NCBI RefSeq assembly: GCF_004765805.1
Contig: NZ_SBIU01000006.1
Location: 186,001 to 250,000, forward strand
DNA: 64,000 nucleotides
DNA from: Halorussus halobius
GTDB taxonomy: Archaea; Halobacteriota; Halobacteria; Halobacteriales; Haladaptataceae
Direction: 5' to 3'
Part shown: piece by piece, positions 23,993-33,264 of the stretch
Layout: every line of letters starts with the position of its first letter
Numbering within the stretch: the stretch's first letter is position 1
The notes under the pieces: generated by a model
Told to the model about the DNA's origin: nothing
Database searches by the model: none
What the model saw: the letters and a program-made list of their open reading frames with translations, nothing else
Program-made: the position numbers and the translations under genes

Positions 23993-25513
23993 TCAGAAGC
24001 TCCGGAGTCGGACCTCGTCGCGGTCGATCTCGGCGATTCGGTCGGCGTCGACGGTGTAGGCGTCCTCGCTGTGGCCCTCCCAGCCGAGCCGGGTCTTGAC
24101 GCGCTGGGCGAGCCCCGGGTGCGGGTCCACGTACAGCATGTCGTCGTCCTCGTCGACCTCCGTGACGACCCCGACGTGCTCGTCGTTGGCGTCGATGACG
24201 TCCTTGCCCACGTCGGCATCGTCGAGGACGATGGTCCCCTCGTCGGCGGTCATCCCGGCGTCGGCCCTCGTCCCCTCGTCGGCCGCCACGTCGTCGTCTA
24301 TCATCGGCTCGCCGCCCGCGGTCGTCTCGTCAGTCGTTTCGACGTCGCCCATCGTGGCGTCGGTCGCGGTTCCGGTCGTCTCGCCGGCCGTCGTCGTCTC
24401 GTCGGTCGCGGTCGCCGTCGTCGCGGTTCGCGTTCCCGTGCCGGCGGCCATCTCCTCGTCGCGGTCGATGGTGATGCCCTGGATTTCGGTGTCCTGGTCC
24501 ATCGCGTCCGAGCCGACGAGCATCGTGTCGACCAGCACGGACTCGACGGTCTCGGTGCTCACCGTCTCCTCGTCGACGAGCTCGAAGGTGAGCCGCTTGC
24601 GGTCGACCATCTCGTCCCGGACCACCCGACGCTCGTAGAGTTCGGTCAGGATGGTCTCGTCGTCGGCGAACTCGCTCTCGACGTGCCCGCCCTCGATGAC
24701 CTCGTCGGTCGCGACGGTGCCGCCGAGGATGTCGCTCTCGAGGATGGTGCGCTGGACGCCTTCGAGGTCGACGCGGCTTTCGAGGGTCTCGGACTCGACG
24801 GTCTCGGTCTCCTCGACGTCGCGGTCGACCACGCGGGTTTCGACCGACCGACGTTCGAGGAGTTCGCGGGTCACCTCGCGCGTCTCGTCGACGTCGACCG
24901 TGATGACCTCGTGGTCGGTCACGTCCAGCTCCTCGATTTCCTCGTCCCACGCGGTCGCCTCGCTGTCCTCCACGATGGCGACGCGCTCCTCGTCGGCCTC
25001 GCCGAAGTGGACGCCGACTATCTCCCGTCGGACGAGTTCGGTGTCGACGACGTCGTCGCGGACGATTTCGCTGTCGACGACCTCGCTCTGGAAGGTCTCG
25101 GTCTCCTGTACCGTGCGCTCGACGACCTTCGTCTCGGTGATCTGGGTCTCGACCGTCTCGCCGTCCAGCAGCGCCTGCTCGACGTCCTCGTCGTCGAGCG
25201 TGGCGCGCTCGATAGCCTCGGTCCGGTTGACCAGCTCGAACTGGTCGGGCCCCGACCGGTCGGTGTGTCGGACGAGCGCGAGCTCGTCGTCGCCGAAGCG
25301 GTCGTGGAACTCGTCCCAGTCGGCCGCCTCGACGTCCTCGTCGGCCGCGTCGGGGTGGTAGACGTACGGCTCGGACTCGCCGGAATCCGTGGTCCGGTAG
25401 CCGGGTCGCGCCCCGCTGTCCTCGATCCACGAGCGAATCGTCTCGCGGTCGGTCGTCACGTTCGTCGTCGGGTCGGTTCCCCCACCTGTCTCTGTCGTTC
25501 TATCGTCGGCCAT
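23993..25513 (-). CDS. Repeat protein resembling DUF2382/PRC-barrel proteins
   Basis: A 506-aa extremely acidic protein. Residues about 110-350 hold regular short repeats of the type hydrophobic-x-T/S-E-x-V-E (for example VETQITETKVVERTVQET), reminiscent of DUF2382 stress proteins. Then comes a low-complexity Thr/Ala/Asp linker (about 370-430) and a PRC-barrel-like C-terminus (VGKDVIDANDEHVGVVTEVDE ... YTVDADRIAEIDRDEVRL). PRC-barrels act as adaptor domains. There is no signal peptide. A role in stress adaptation is a guess from the family comparison. Confidence 0.75.
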   Translation of the reverse strand: MADDRTTETGGGTDPTTNVTTDRETIRSWIEDSGARPGYRTTDSGESEPYVYHPDAADEDVEAADWDEFHDRFGDDELALVRHTDRSGPDQFELVNRTEAIERATLDDEDVEQALLDGETVETQITETKVVERTVQETETFQSEVVDSEIVRDDVVDTELVRREIVGVHFGEADEERVAIVEDSEATAWDEEIEELDVTDHEVITVDVDETREVTRELLERRSVETRVVDRDVEETETVESETLESRVDLEGVQRTILESDILGGTVATDEVIEGGHVESEFADDETILTELYERRVVRDEMVDRKRLTFELVDEETVSTETVESVLVDTMLVGSDAMDQDTEIQGITIDRDEEMAAGTGTRTATTATATDETTTAGETTGTATDATMGDVETTDETTAGGEPMIDDDVAADEGTRADAGMTADEGTIVLDDADVGKDVIDANDEHVGVVTEVDEDDDMLYVDPHPGLAQRVKTRLGWEGHSEDAYTVDADRIAEIDRDEVRLRSF

Positions 25514-25602
25514 GATTCCCCACCAACCAGCTAATCGCTACGAGTGGACTTAGGCGTGGTTGCCGAGCGTCCGGGACGGTCGCGGAAAAGTGGGTGCGCG
25601 GC

Positions 25603-26010
25603 TCAGTCCTCGCAGCAGCCGCCGGCCTGCTGGCCGAAGTCGACCGCGAGCGGCTCCGAGATGGCGTCGTTGACGGCCTCCAGCTTGGTCTCGAGTTCGC
25701 TCTGGGCGTCGAGGTACGCCTCCATCACGGGCAGCGAGTGGAGCTCCTGCTGGGCGCGCTGGACCTCCTGGACGTCCTCCTGGGTGGCCTCGCCGGTCTG
25801 GCGCGCCAGCATGAACTCCTGACGGAGCTGCTCGAACTCCTCGACCTTCTGCTGGGCCTCCTCGTCGTCCTCGACGGCCTGCTTGGTCTCCTCGAACCGC
25901 CGGTAGGCGGGCGTCTCGGTGATGGCCTCCCCGAGTTCCTCGCCGAGCTGCTCGACGCGGGACTGGTCGACGGCCTCGGCCTCGACGTCCGCTTCGGTGT
26001 CGACGCTCAT
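25603..26010 (-). CDS. YlbF-family helical protein
   Basis: A 135-aa, almost all-helical, Glu/Gln-rich protein. The region from about residue 18 (RVEQLGEELGEAITETPAYRRFEETKQAVEDDEEAQQ) matches the Com_YlbF family. In Bacillus the related YlbF/YmcA/YaaT complex affects RNase Y and phosphorelay; archaeal function is unknown. The C-terminus GGCCED has two adjacent cysteines that could bind metal or form a disulfide. It lies 90 bp downstream of the DUF2382-like gene's start, on the same strand. Confidence 0.85.
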   Translation of the reverse strand: MSVDTEADVEAEAVDQSRVEQLGEELGEAITETPAYRRFEETKQAVEDDEEAQQKVEEFEQLRQEFMLARQTGEATQEDVQEVQRAQQELHSLPVMEAYLDAQSELETKLEAVNDAISEPLAVDFGQQAGGCCED

Positions 26011-26165
26011 GTATCGGCGGTTGGGACTGCGACGTTTTCAACCTGCCGGATACGTCGTGAGGGCTGTGGGCGTTCGAGGTCCGGTCGACCGAAACGCGGG
26101 GTCGAACCCGGAGAGCGGACGAGCATCGCCGCTCGGAAGCGCGTCCCACCACGTCGCCACGTCGT

Positions 26166-26205
26166 CGCTCGCGCGCTGGCGCGGTCACGAGCGACCGCGT
26201 CCGAG
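26166..26205 (+). repeat. R2-like hairpin
   Basis: CTCGCGCGCTGG leads into a stem with left arm TGGCGCGGTC (26177-26186), loop ACGAGC, and right arm GACCGCGTCC. Seven pairs are perfect and more pair with wobble. The loop ACGAG is shared with the copy at 22872. It sits in the 270-bp gap before the small membrane gene at 26282; nothing else is seen there except a TATA-like CTTTAATTG at about 26230. Confidence 0.45.
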
Positions 26206-26281
26206 CGCTGGCCCCCACCGACCCGACAGCTTTAATTGACCTCGTTACCCTCGCGATTAGTAACTGGGTGGAAATTACCAC

Positions 26282-26524
26282 ATGCCAGCCAAGACCGGCG
26301 GGTCGCACTCGTTCGCCGCGTTCACCAGCATGATAGTCGGAACAGTCATCTCGCGGTACATCTGGGAGATGCTCCCGCCGTTCGCCCGACTGTCCGAGCG
26401 GGCCGGCGCGCTACTGCTCGACGTGACGGGCGTGACCTACCCCGCGGAGTTCGCCGGGGGACTCCTCATCGCGTCGGTGCTGGCGTTCGTGTGGGGCGTC
26501 CTGTATCACCTCAAGCGCCACTGA
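26282..26524 (+). CDS. Small conserved membrane protein
   Basis: An 80-aa protein with two hydrophobic stretches (about residues 14-25 and 57-74) around a helix ENMLPPFAR-like region (SRYIWEMLPPFARLSERAG). A basic C-terminus (YHLKRH) suggests it ends in the cytoplasm. It has a good start with a TATA-like CTTTAATTG about 50 bases upstream. Family and function not recognised. Confidence 0.7.
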   Translation: MPAKTGGSHSFAAFTSMIVGTVISRYIWEMLPPFARLSERAGALLLDVTGVTYPAEFAGGLLIASVLAFVWGVLYHLKRH

Positions 26525-26548
26525 TGCGACGTTGTCGGGGCTCGGGGC

Positions 26549-27352
26549 TCACGCCTCGTCGAGGCAGTCCGCGTAGAAGGCGACCTGATAGGTGGGGGCC
26601 AACGCCGCGACGACCGTCGTGACGGCGACCGAGACCGCCACCAACACCCCGAGGACGCCCACTCCGAGTTCCGGCGTCGCCGGAGCCATCGGTTCGGCCG
26701 ACTCGTACGCGCCCCCGGCGACCGCCACGGCGACGCCGGCGACGCCGGTGACGCCGCCCAGAACGACCAGGACCGCCGTGTAACCGAGCGTCGAGACGGG
26801 ATTCTCGCGAACCAGATCGGCGCTTCGCTGGAACGCCGCTCCGACTTCGAGGTCCGAGACCACGATCGCCGGCGCGTAGAACTGCACCACGAACAGTATC
26901 AGCGACGACGCGAGGACGCCGACGAGCCCCACGAGCGCCGAGAGGGCGAGGCCGCTGACGCCAGCGTCGGTACTGGCGAGCAGGCCGACCACCAGCAGGA
27001 CCGCGACGGATACCGCGACGCCCAGCGCCACCACCAGCACGCCGAGCAGCACCATCGCGCCGAGAATCGGGAGGTAGTTCGCCCGCCCGCCGGCCGTGAA
27101 CGTCGCGAGCCCCGTGGGTCCGTCGAGTCCCTCGTGGGCCATGGCGAGCAGTCCGCCGACGAACAACGGCGCGACGACCAGCGCGGCACCCGACGCCGTC
27201 ACCGAGGCCAGCGCGGCCACCGACGGCGGGAGTACGAGCGTGACGCCCGTGACCGCGACGTTCGCCAGCGCGGCGGCGAACGCCACGCCCAACAGTACCG
27301 CGTTCCGCCGGAGCGCCCCGACCGCCGTCGAGAACGCCGAGATGGCACCCAT
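26549..27352 (-). CDS. Haloarchaeal six-helix membrane protein (DUF7847-like)
   Basis: A 267-aa membrane protein with about six hydrophobic segments, starting MGAISAFSTAVGALRRNAVLL. The sequence LVVAPLFVGGLLAMAHEGLDG and the segment GAAFQRSADLVRENPVSTLGYT resemble the membrane domain of glycerophosphodiesterase-like and DUF975 proteins, a layout I recall in the haloarchaeal DUF7847 family. No catalytic motif is visible. It is divergent from queC. Confidence 0.75.
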   Translation of the reverse strand: MGAISAFSTAVGALRRNAVLLGVAFAAALANVAVTGVTLVLPPSVAALASVTASGAALVVAPLFVGGLLAMAHEGLDGPTGLATFTAGGRANYLPILGAMVLLGVLVVALGVAVSVAVLLVVGLLASTDAGVSGLALSALVGLVGVLASSLILFVVQFYAPAIVVSDLEVGAAFQRSADLVRENPVSTLGYTAVLVVLGGVTGVAGVAVAVAGGAYESAEPMAPATPELGVGVLGVLVAVSVAVTTVVAALAPTYQVAFYADCLDEA

Positions 27353-27455
27353 GACCGACGTATCAGATAGCCGGCGGTTAATCCTGTCGGTGGTGGGCGG
27401 TCACGCCTCGCGCGGTACCGCATAGCTCTTGGCCGTCGCCCCCGAGCGGTCGAGC

Positions 27456-28154
27456 ATGAGCGACCGAACCGAGAACCGCGCCGTCGTGCTCGCCTCCGGC
27501 GGGATGGACAGCGCGACCGCCGCGTACGAAGCCGCCGCCGACGGGTACGAACCGCACCTGCTGCACACCTCCTACGGACAGGCCACCGAGGACAAGGAAC
27601 GCGAGTGTGCGCGCCTGCTCGCCGACGAGATGGACGCCGAGTTCCGCCGGGTCGAGACGGGCCACCTCGCGCGCATCGGCGGGTCGAGCCTGACCGACGA
27701 CGAGATGGCGGTCGAGGACGCGGACCTCGACGCCGAGGACGTGCCCTCGTCGTACGTCCCGTTCCGGAACGCCAACCTGCTCGCGATGGCGGTGTCGTAC
27801 GCCGAGGCCAACGATTGTGAGGCCGTCTTCGTCGGCGCGCACAGCGAGGACTTCTCGGGGTATCCCGACTGCCGGCCCGCCTTCTTCGAGGCGTTCCAGC
27901 GCGTCGTCGACGTCGGGACGAAAGCCGACACCGAAATCGCGGTCCGCGCGCCGTTTGCGGAGTGGACCAAGGCCGACATCGCCGAGCGCGGGGCCGAACT
28001 CGGCGTCCCCTACGACCTGACGTGGAGCTGTTACCGCGCCGAATCCCCGGCGTGTGGCACCTGCGACGCCTGCGCGTATCGGTTGCAGGCGTTCCAGCGC
28101 AACGGCGTCCGGGACCCAATCGAGTACGAGGAGCGCCCCGAGTACGCGGACTGA
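27456..28154 (+). CDS. queC: 7-cyano-7-deazaguanine (preQ0) synthase QueC
   Basis: QueC (232 aa) converts 7-carboxy-7-deazaguanine, ATP and ammonia to preQ0, the precursor of archaeosine in archaeal tRNA. The PP-loop motif is SGGMDS (residues 14-19), and the C-terminal zinc site uses CYRAESPACGTCDAC. The chosen ATG at 27456 (MSDRTENRAVVLASGG) is nearer to the P-loop than the upstream in-frame ATG at 27429 and fits the family. Other archaeosine genes are not nearby. Confidence 0.95.
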   Translation: MSDRTENRAVVLASGGMDSATAAYEAAADGYEPHLLHTSYGQATEDKERECARLLADEMDAEFRRVETGHLARIGGSSLTDDEMAVEDADLDAEDVPSSYVPFRNANLLAMAVSYAEANDCEAVFVGAHSEDFSGYPDCRPAFFEAFQRVVDVGTKADTEIAVRAPFAEWTKADIAERGAELGVPYDLTWSCYRAESPACGTCDACAYRLQAFQRNGVRDPIEYEERPEYAD

Positions 28155-28235
28155 CCGCGCCGACGGGGCCGGGCCGAGCGAGGCCCCGACGCCGGTTTGG
28201 GTGCGCTTAAGTATCACGACCCGGAAGCGACGGGT

Positions 28236-28394
28236 ATGGACGACCACGACGACGAACACGGCCACGACGTAGAGGGACTCGACCGCGTGACCTCGCCGAT
28301 GCAGTCGTACTCGACCCGGGCGGTCGGCATCGGGCTGGCCGTCCTTGCGGTGGGGCTGGCCGTCGCGTTCGCCCTGCCCCTCGTGGCGGCGTGA
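28236..28394 (+). CDS. 52-aa single-helix membrane protein (DUF7550-like)
   Basis: A very short protein. The first 30 residues are polar and His/Asp-rich (MDDHDDEHGHDVEGLDRVT), the last 22 form one membrane helix (VGIGLAVLAVGLAVAFALPL). A TATA-like GCTTAAGTA at about 28205-28213 lies 23-31 bases before the ATG at 28236, indicating a leaderless transcript. I recall similar short haloarchaeal proteins under DUF7550; function unknown. Confidence 0.75.
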   Translation: MDDHDDEHGHDVEGLDRVTSPMQSYSTRAVGIGLAVLAVGLAVAFALPLVAA

Positions 28395-28433
28395 GCGCTC
28401 GGCGACCGCTCTTCCGAGATCGGGAACTCCCAC

Positions 28434-30578
28434 TCAGTCGAGTTCGCGCGCCAGCACGTCCCGCAACTCCGCGATTTCTCCCGCAGCGTAGGTCAGCGTC
28501 TCGTCGCCGACCGTCAGTTCCAGTTCGCCCGAGCCGTCGGCCGCGCCCACGTTCGCGACCGGGGCGACGCCCGCGAACCGCTCCCGTACTGCCGCGGGGT
28601 CGGTGGTCTCGACGACCGCGCGACCCGGCGTCTCGGCGAACAGGGCGTCGAGACCCTCGACCTCGGCCGAGAGGCCCGCGTCGGGAGTGACCATCTCGGC
28701 GAGCGCGACCGCGAGGCCGCCGTGGCTCACGTCGTGGACCGCCAGCGTCGCGTCGCGGTCGGCGACCTCCGCGAGCGCGTCGACGACCGCGCGGGGATTC
28801 ATGGGGAGCGCGGGGAACCGGTCGCTCCCGCCGAACTGCGCGAGGTACTCCGACCCGCCGAGCGCGAGACGCTCGTCCCCCTCCTCGTCCGGCCCGCCCA
28901 CGACGAGCAGGGTTCCCTCGCCCGCGAGCGCGGCGGGCGGGGCGTCGTACCCCTCTTTCGTGCCCGTCATCGCAAGCGTCGGCGTCGGGGGAATCGGCCC
29001 CGAGGGCGAGTCGTTGTACAGCGAGACGTTGCCACCGACCACTGGCGCGTCGAGTGCGGCGCACATGTCCGCGAGGCCGTCGACGATACCTTTGAAGCCG
29101 CCGTACACCTCGGGCTTCTCGGGATTGCCGCCGTTGAGACAGTCGACGGCGGCGAGCGGCGTCGCGCCCTTGGCGGCCAGATTGGTCGCGTTTTCGAGCG
29201 CCACCGCCCGCGCGCCGTCGTAGGGCGCGGCGTCCGTCCAGTTCGGGTCCGCGCCCGACGAGAGTGCGAGTCCGATTTCGGCGTCTCTGAGCGCCAGCAC
29301 GGCCGCGTCGTCGCCCGGCCCGGTCGCGGTCCGGACCTGCACCTCGTGGTCGTACTGGCGGTAGACCCAGCGCTTGCTCGCGGTGTTGGGGCTGGCGACG
29401 ACGGACTCGAACGCCTCGCGCGGGTCGACCGCCGGCAGGTCGCGGTCGGGCTGGCTCGGCTCCGTCGATTCGAGGTCGTTCGTCGGCGCGCCGTCGCCGA
29501 GGAACTCGGCGTCGGCGTCCACGACGGTCTCGCCCTCGAAGGTGCAGACGTAGTTGCCCGCCGTGACCTCGCCGATGACCGAGCAGCCGAGGTCGTACTT
29601 CTCGGCGATACGCTTCACGTCCTCGACGTTCTCCGGGCGGACCTCGTAGGCCATCCGCTCCTGGGACTCGGCGAGCAGGATTTCGAGCGCGTTCATGTTG
29701 GGCTCGCGCTGGTGGACCCGCTCCAGCTCGACGTGCGCGCCGAGGCCACCCTTGGCGACCATCTCGCTGGTCGCGCCGCCGAGTCCCGCCGCGCCGAGGT
29801 CGCGGGCGGCTTCCACGAGACCGGCGTCGAGCAGCGTCTCGTTGGCCTCGACGAGCAGCTTCTCGGTGTAGGGGTCGCCGACCTGCACCGCCGGCCGGTC
29901 CTCGGTCTCGGCGTCCTCCGAGAGGTCCTCGCTGGCGAAGCTCGCGCCGCCGAGGCCGTCCCGGCCCGTGGCGTTGCCCACGAGGACGAGCTTGTTGCCG
30001 GGTTCCTTGGCGTCGGCGGTCACCAGCCGGTCGTCGTCGAGCAGGCCCACGCAGGCCACGTTGACCAGCGGGTTGCCCTCGTAATCCTCGTGGAAGGCGG
30101 TGCTTCCGGCGACCGTCGGCACGCCGATGGAATTGCCGTAGTCGCTGATGCCCTCGACGACGCCCTCCAGCAGGTACCGGGAGTGCTCGCGGTCGAAGTC
30201 GCCGAAGTACAGCGAGTCCGCGAGCGCGATGGGGTACGCGCCCATCGAGAGGGTGTCCCGGACGATGCCGCCGACGCCGGTGGCCGCGCCGTCGTACGGG
30301 TCGACGAACGACGGGTGGTTGTGGCTCTCGACCCCCATCGTGATGTAGGTCGCGTCGCCCTGCGACGAATCGGGAGCGACCGCGACGACTGCGGCGTCGT
30401 CGCCCGGCCCCACGACGACCTGTTCGCCCTCCGAATCGAACGCCGAGAGGAGGGGTCGCGACGAGCGATACGCGCAGTGTTCGCTCCAGAGGTTCTCGAA
30501 CAGCGCCGCCTCGGCCGGGGTCGGCTCGCGGCCGAGTTCGGCGACCACGAGTTCGCGGTCGGACTCGGAGAGGCTCAT
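28434..30578 (-). CDS. purL: Phosphoribosylformylglycinamidine synthase subunit PurL
   Basis: The large catalytic subunit (714 aa) of the three-part FGAM synthase (with PurS and PurQ) of purine biosynthesis. [15 protein letters not shown] near residue 30 is the family signature, [27 protein letters not shown] is the ATP-binding region, and the second half repeats the AIRS-like fold ([37 protein letters not shown]). The start [11 protein letters not shown] has a TATA-like GCATTAATCC 26-35 bases upstream on the minus strand. PurS/PurQ are not in the window. Confidence 0.97.
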   Translation of the reverse strand: MSLSESDRELVVAELGREPTPAEAALFENLWSEHCAYRSSRPLLSAFDSEGEQVVVGPGDDAAVVAVAPDSSQGDATYITMGVESHNHPSFVDPYDGAATGVGGIVRDTLSMGAYPIALADSLYFGDFDREHSRYLLEGVVEGISDYGNSIGVPTVAGSTAFHEDYEGNPLVNVACVGLLDDDRLVTADAKEPGNKLVLVGNATGRDGLGGASFASEDLSEDAETEDRPAVQVGDPYTEKLLVEANETLLDAGLVEAARDLGAAGLGGATSEMVAKGGLGAHVELERVHQREPNMNALEILLAESQERMAYEVRPENVEDVKRIAEKYDLGCSVIGEVTAGNYVCTFEGETVVDADAEFLGDGAPTNDLESTEPSQPDRDLPAVDPREAFESVVASPNTASKRWVYRQYDHEVQVRTATGPGDDAAVLALRDAEIGLALSSGADPNWTDAAPYDGARAVALENATNLAAKGATPLAAVDCLNGGNPEKPEVYGGFKGIVDGLADMCAALDAPVVGGNVSLYNDSPSGPIPPTPTLAMTGTKEGYDAPPAALAGEGTLLVVGGPDEEGDERLALGGSEYLAQFGGSDRFPALPMNPRAVVDALAEVADRDATLAVHDVSHGGLAVALAEMVTPDAGLSAEVEGLDALFAETPGRAVVETTDPAAVRERFAGVAPVANVGAADGSGELELTVGDETLTYAAGEIAELRDVLARELD

Positions 30579-30644
30579 TCACTCCCCTGTACAGACAGCG
30601 CGGATTAATGCCTTTCTATGTGCAAGGACGTGTATTCAGTCGGG

Positions 30645-30722
30645 GGCTAGCCGTCTGCGTTCGACGCGACGGCTCCCTGTCGACTCGCCCGGTGGAGGAA
30701 GCCCCGTCTTGGCGCTCTGTTG
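30645..30722 (+). other. Possible relic of an IS200/IS605-type right end
   Basis: GGAGGAAGCCCCGTCTTGGC (30694-30713) resembles the GAAGCCCCGTC motif common at right ends of IS1341/IS605 elements. A small hairpin AGCCGTC/GACGGCT (30649-30655 with 30668-30674) precedes it. No tnpB coding sequence is left, so if real it is a short remnant between purL and the regulator gene. A TATA-like CTTATAAATC follows at about 30769. Confidence 0.25.
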
Positions 30723-30842
30723 ATAGGATAGCCGGACAGCTGGTGGTTCTCGACGACGCGCACGCGCCTTATAAATCATATGTCGCTATACCAAATTTCC
30801 GCGTGCGTAGCCCGGCTAGTTCTCGTCGGGCGGCCGTGAGCG

Positions 30843-31754
30843 TCACTCCCCCTCGGTCAGCGGCGCGCGCCGATACGACCGGGTATCGAGCGCCCCGTCG
30901 AGTTCGATTTCCAGCCGTTCGTCGCCGATAGCGAGGCGGACCAACACGCCGTCGTCGAGTTCCTCGCTCTCGAAGTCCCACGAGGTCGAACCGTACTCCA
31001 GTTCGAGCGTCCTGTAGTCGATGCCGTGGTCGTGCAGAAACGCGACGGCGGGCGGTCGCGTCAGCGCGTAGAAGAACGCCGGAATTCGGAACGAGACGCC
31101 ACACTCCCGACAGTACGTCCCGGCCATCACCAGCGTCGAAGTGTCCCCGGGCAGCGTCTCGACCCCGGCGTCCGACTCCGGGCGGCGCGCGGCGAGGTTC
31201 GGCCCGCCGAGATGGCCCGAACAGTGGGGACACACGTCCCAAGAGACGGATTCGAGATACCACAGCGCCCGTCGGTTGGCCCACGCGAACAGTTCGTCGA
31301 GGTCGCGGTCCCGGTAAGCGTTGAACGAGAGGGTCATGTCGAACAGGACGCCGTGATTCGGACACGACACGGTGATTATTCCGTCCTCGACCGTCGCTTC
31401 CAGTTGTTCTTCGTCGGCCGGGCAGGTCCAGTCGACCGGCCCCGATATCGGCTCGTGACTGCCCGAGAACGTCCGGGCGTACACCTCGTCGACGACGCGC
31501 GACCCGGCGGTGGTCAGCCAGTAGCGTCCCTCCTCGCCCCGAACGAACTGGTCGCGGAGTTCGTTGACGTGGTAGTTGAACCGCCCGCCGTCCTCGACGT
31601 CCACCGCCGACCGGAGGTCGCTGTAGCTCATCCCCCGGTGGTCCCAACTGGGCCGGCGCGTCTCCGCGAGCGCCAGCAATATTCGAATCCGCAGCGGGTT
31701 CGCCAGCGCGGCGAGATTGTCCGCAACTGCTTCCGGGTCGACGTCTTCGCCCAT
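30843..31754 (-). CDS. ArsR-like winged-helix protein with zinc-ribbon-like middle
   Basis: A 303-aa haloarchaeal regulator. The N-terminal 90 residues form an ArsR-type winged helix (ALANPLRIRILLALAETRRPSWDHRGMSYSDLRSAVDVEDGGRFNYHVNELRDQFV). The middle has paired cysteines: DWTCPADEEQ and VSCPNHGVLF, then VCPHCSGHLGG and YCRECGVSF, which suggest zinc ribbons. The C-terminus is beta-rich and could be a sensing or dimerising part. I recall this two-part design as common in haloarchaea (DUF7351-like); the signal is unknown. It is divergent from the BAAT-type gene. Confidence 0.8.
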   Translation of the reverse strand: MGEDVDPEAVADNLAALANPLRIRILLALAETRRPSWDHRGMSYSDLRSAVDVEDGGRFNYHVNELRDQFVRGEEGRYWLTTAGSRVVDEVYARTFSGSHEPISGPVDWTCPADEEQLEATVEDGIITVSCPNHGVLFDMTLSFNAYRDRDLDELFAWANRRALWYLESVSWDVCPHCSGHLGGPNLAARRPESDAGVETLPGDTSTLVMAGTYCRECGVSFRIPAFFYALTRPPAVAFLHDHGIDYRTLELEYGSTSWDFESEELDDGVLVRLAIGDERLEIELDGALDTRSYRRAPLTEGE

Positions 31755-31922
31755 ACGCCGCCATCACGAGCGTCTTACATTGGCCTGTCGTTCGATGGCC
31801 GGCGCCGAAGCGCGGCGTTTTCGTTCCACCCGTGGCCGACGGAGTAAATGTAGAGACATATACCAAAAGATGTTTCTCCAATCACTTATCCCCAAACCGT
31901 CGATACACTGTCACCGCAAGGG

Positions 31923-33239
31923 ATGACCGAAAGAATGGAATCCGACGACAGCGCGCATACGGCGAACGAGCAGAGCGACACGAGCGAGTCGGTCCGAGCC
32001 AGACTCGGATTCGAGCATCCGGCCACGGTTTCGGTCGACGAACCGGTCGACCTCACGATTACGAACGTTCCGGTCGAGACGGTCGACGTCAGGGTCTCGC
32101 TGACCGACCGGAGCGACCGCGAGTGGAGTTCGGCCGCGACTTACGACGCTCCCGGCGACGCGCTCGACCTCACGTCGGCGTCGGCGATGGACGGTGAGAT
32201 AACGGGCGGCGTGACCGGACTCGTTCAGCGAGCGACGCCGGCCGAGGGGTCGACCCGGTACGAACCCGACCGCGACGCGTGCGACGAGGTGACCGTCCGC
32301 GTCGAGCGCGACGGGAACGTGCTGGGTTCGACGACCATCGAACGCACGTTCGGGAGCCCGGAGGTCGCGTCCGAGGCGGTCGACGACGAGTCGTTCGTCG
32401 GCAGAATCTACGAGCCGTCGGGACCCGGACCGGCACCGGCAGTGGTCGTCCTCCACGGGTCGAGCGGTAGACCGGCGGACGGGATAGCGCAGTTACTAGC
32501 GTCACGCGGATTCGTGGCGCTCGCGGTGCAGTACTTCGACTGGCAGGGCCGACGCGACGGTCTCCCGGCGGAGGTCGCGGAGATACCGCTCGAATCCGTC
32601 GAGAGCGCGGTCGAGTGGGTGCGCGAACGGGACGGCGTTCGGGGCTCCGAGGTGGGTCTGTTCGGAACGTCGAAGGGCGGTGAACTCGCGCTCCTCGTCG
32701 GAAGCCGCCTCGATTCGGTCGGTCCCGTCGTCTCGGTCAACGGAAGCGGTGTGGTCTGGGCGGGTATCTCTCGCCGGGAGTTCCCGCCGGGTCCGTCGTG
32801 GACCGCAGACGGCGACCCGGTTCCGTACGTTCCGTACACCGACGACCACTCGGTGTGGGACGTCGAACCGCCGATGGAGATGGAGCCCGGATACTCGCAG
32901 TCGCTCGACGACGCCGACGGGGAGGCGATCGACGAGGCGACGATAGCCGTCGAGTCGATAGCCGGCCCGGTACTCCTCGTCTCGGGCGGAGCCGACAGCA
33001 TGTGGAACTCCGTGCGACTCCACGAGGTCGCGGCCGACCGGCTCGACCGTCACGACTGCGAGTACGAGCATCTGGTGTATCCGGACGCGGGACACGCGAT
33101 CACGCCGCCGTACGTGCCGACGGCCAACCGCGCCCGGACGCGGCAGTTCGTCATGGGCGGCTCGGCGGAGGGTTACGCCGAAGCGGACGGCGAACATTGG
33201 CCGCGCGTCGTCGAGACGTTCGGGACGCTCCGGGAGTGA
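31923..33239 (+). CDS. Acyl-CoA thioesterase/BAAT-family alpha/beta hydrolase
   Basis: A 438-aa two-domain protein as in acyl-CoA thioesterases and bile-acid-CoA:amino acid N-acyltransferases. Residues about 30-150 form the N-terminal beta-sandwich, about 155-430 the alpha/beta hydrolase. The catalytic triad is S250 in GTSKGG, D358 in SGGADSMW and H391 in DAGHAI; VVVLHGSSG holds the oxyanion site. The nucleophile is Ser, not the Cys of BAAT, which favours hydrolysis over amino-acid conjugation. The real acyl substrate is unknown. The gene faces its neighbour regulator from a shared 168-bp region, with a TATA-like CACTTATCC about 35 bases upstream of the ATG. Confidence 0.88.
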   Translation: MTERMESDDSAHTANEQSDTSESVRARLGFEHPATVSVDEPVDLTITNVPVETVDVRVSLTDRSDREWSSAATYDAPGDALDLTSASAMDGEITGGVTGLVQRATPAEGSTRYEPDRDACDEVTVRVERDGNVLGSTTIERTFGSPEVASEAVDDESFVGRIYEPSGPGPAPAVVVLHGSSGRPADGIAQLLASRGFVALAVQYFDWQGRRDGLPAEVAEIPLESVESAVEWVRERDGVRGSEVGLFGTSKGGELALLVGSRLDSVGPVVSVNGSGVVWAGISRREFPPGPSWTADGDPVPYVPYTDDHSVWDVEPPMEMEPGYSQSLDDADGEAIDEATIAVESIAGPVLLVSGGADSMWNSVRLHEVAADRLDRHDCEYEHLVYPDAGHAITPPYVPTANRARTRQFVMGGSAEGYAEADGEHWPRVVETFGTLRE

Positions 33240-33264
33240 TGGCCGGGAGGACCGACCTCCCGGG

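Noticed and set aside
23030..25534. Plus-strand open frame of 834 codons
   Set aside because: Antisense of the MBL hydrolase and the DUF2382-like gene, joining across their gap; no domain sense.
26095..26115. tRNA T-loop-like GGGGTCGAACCCGG
   Set aside because: No acceptor or anticodon stem can be built around it.
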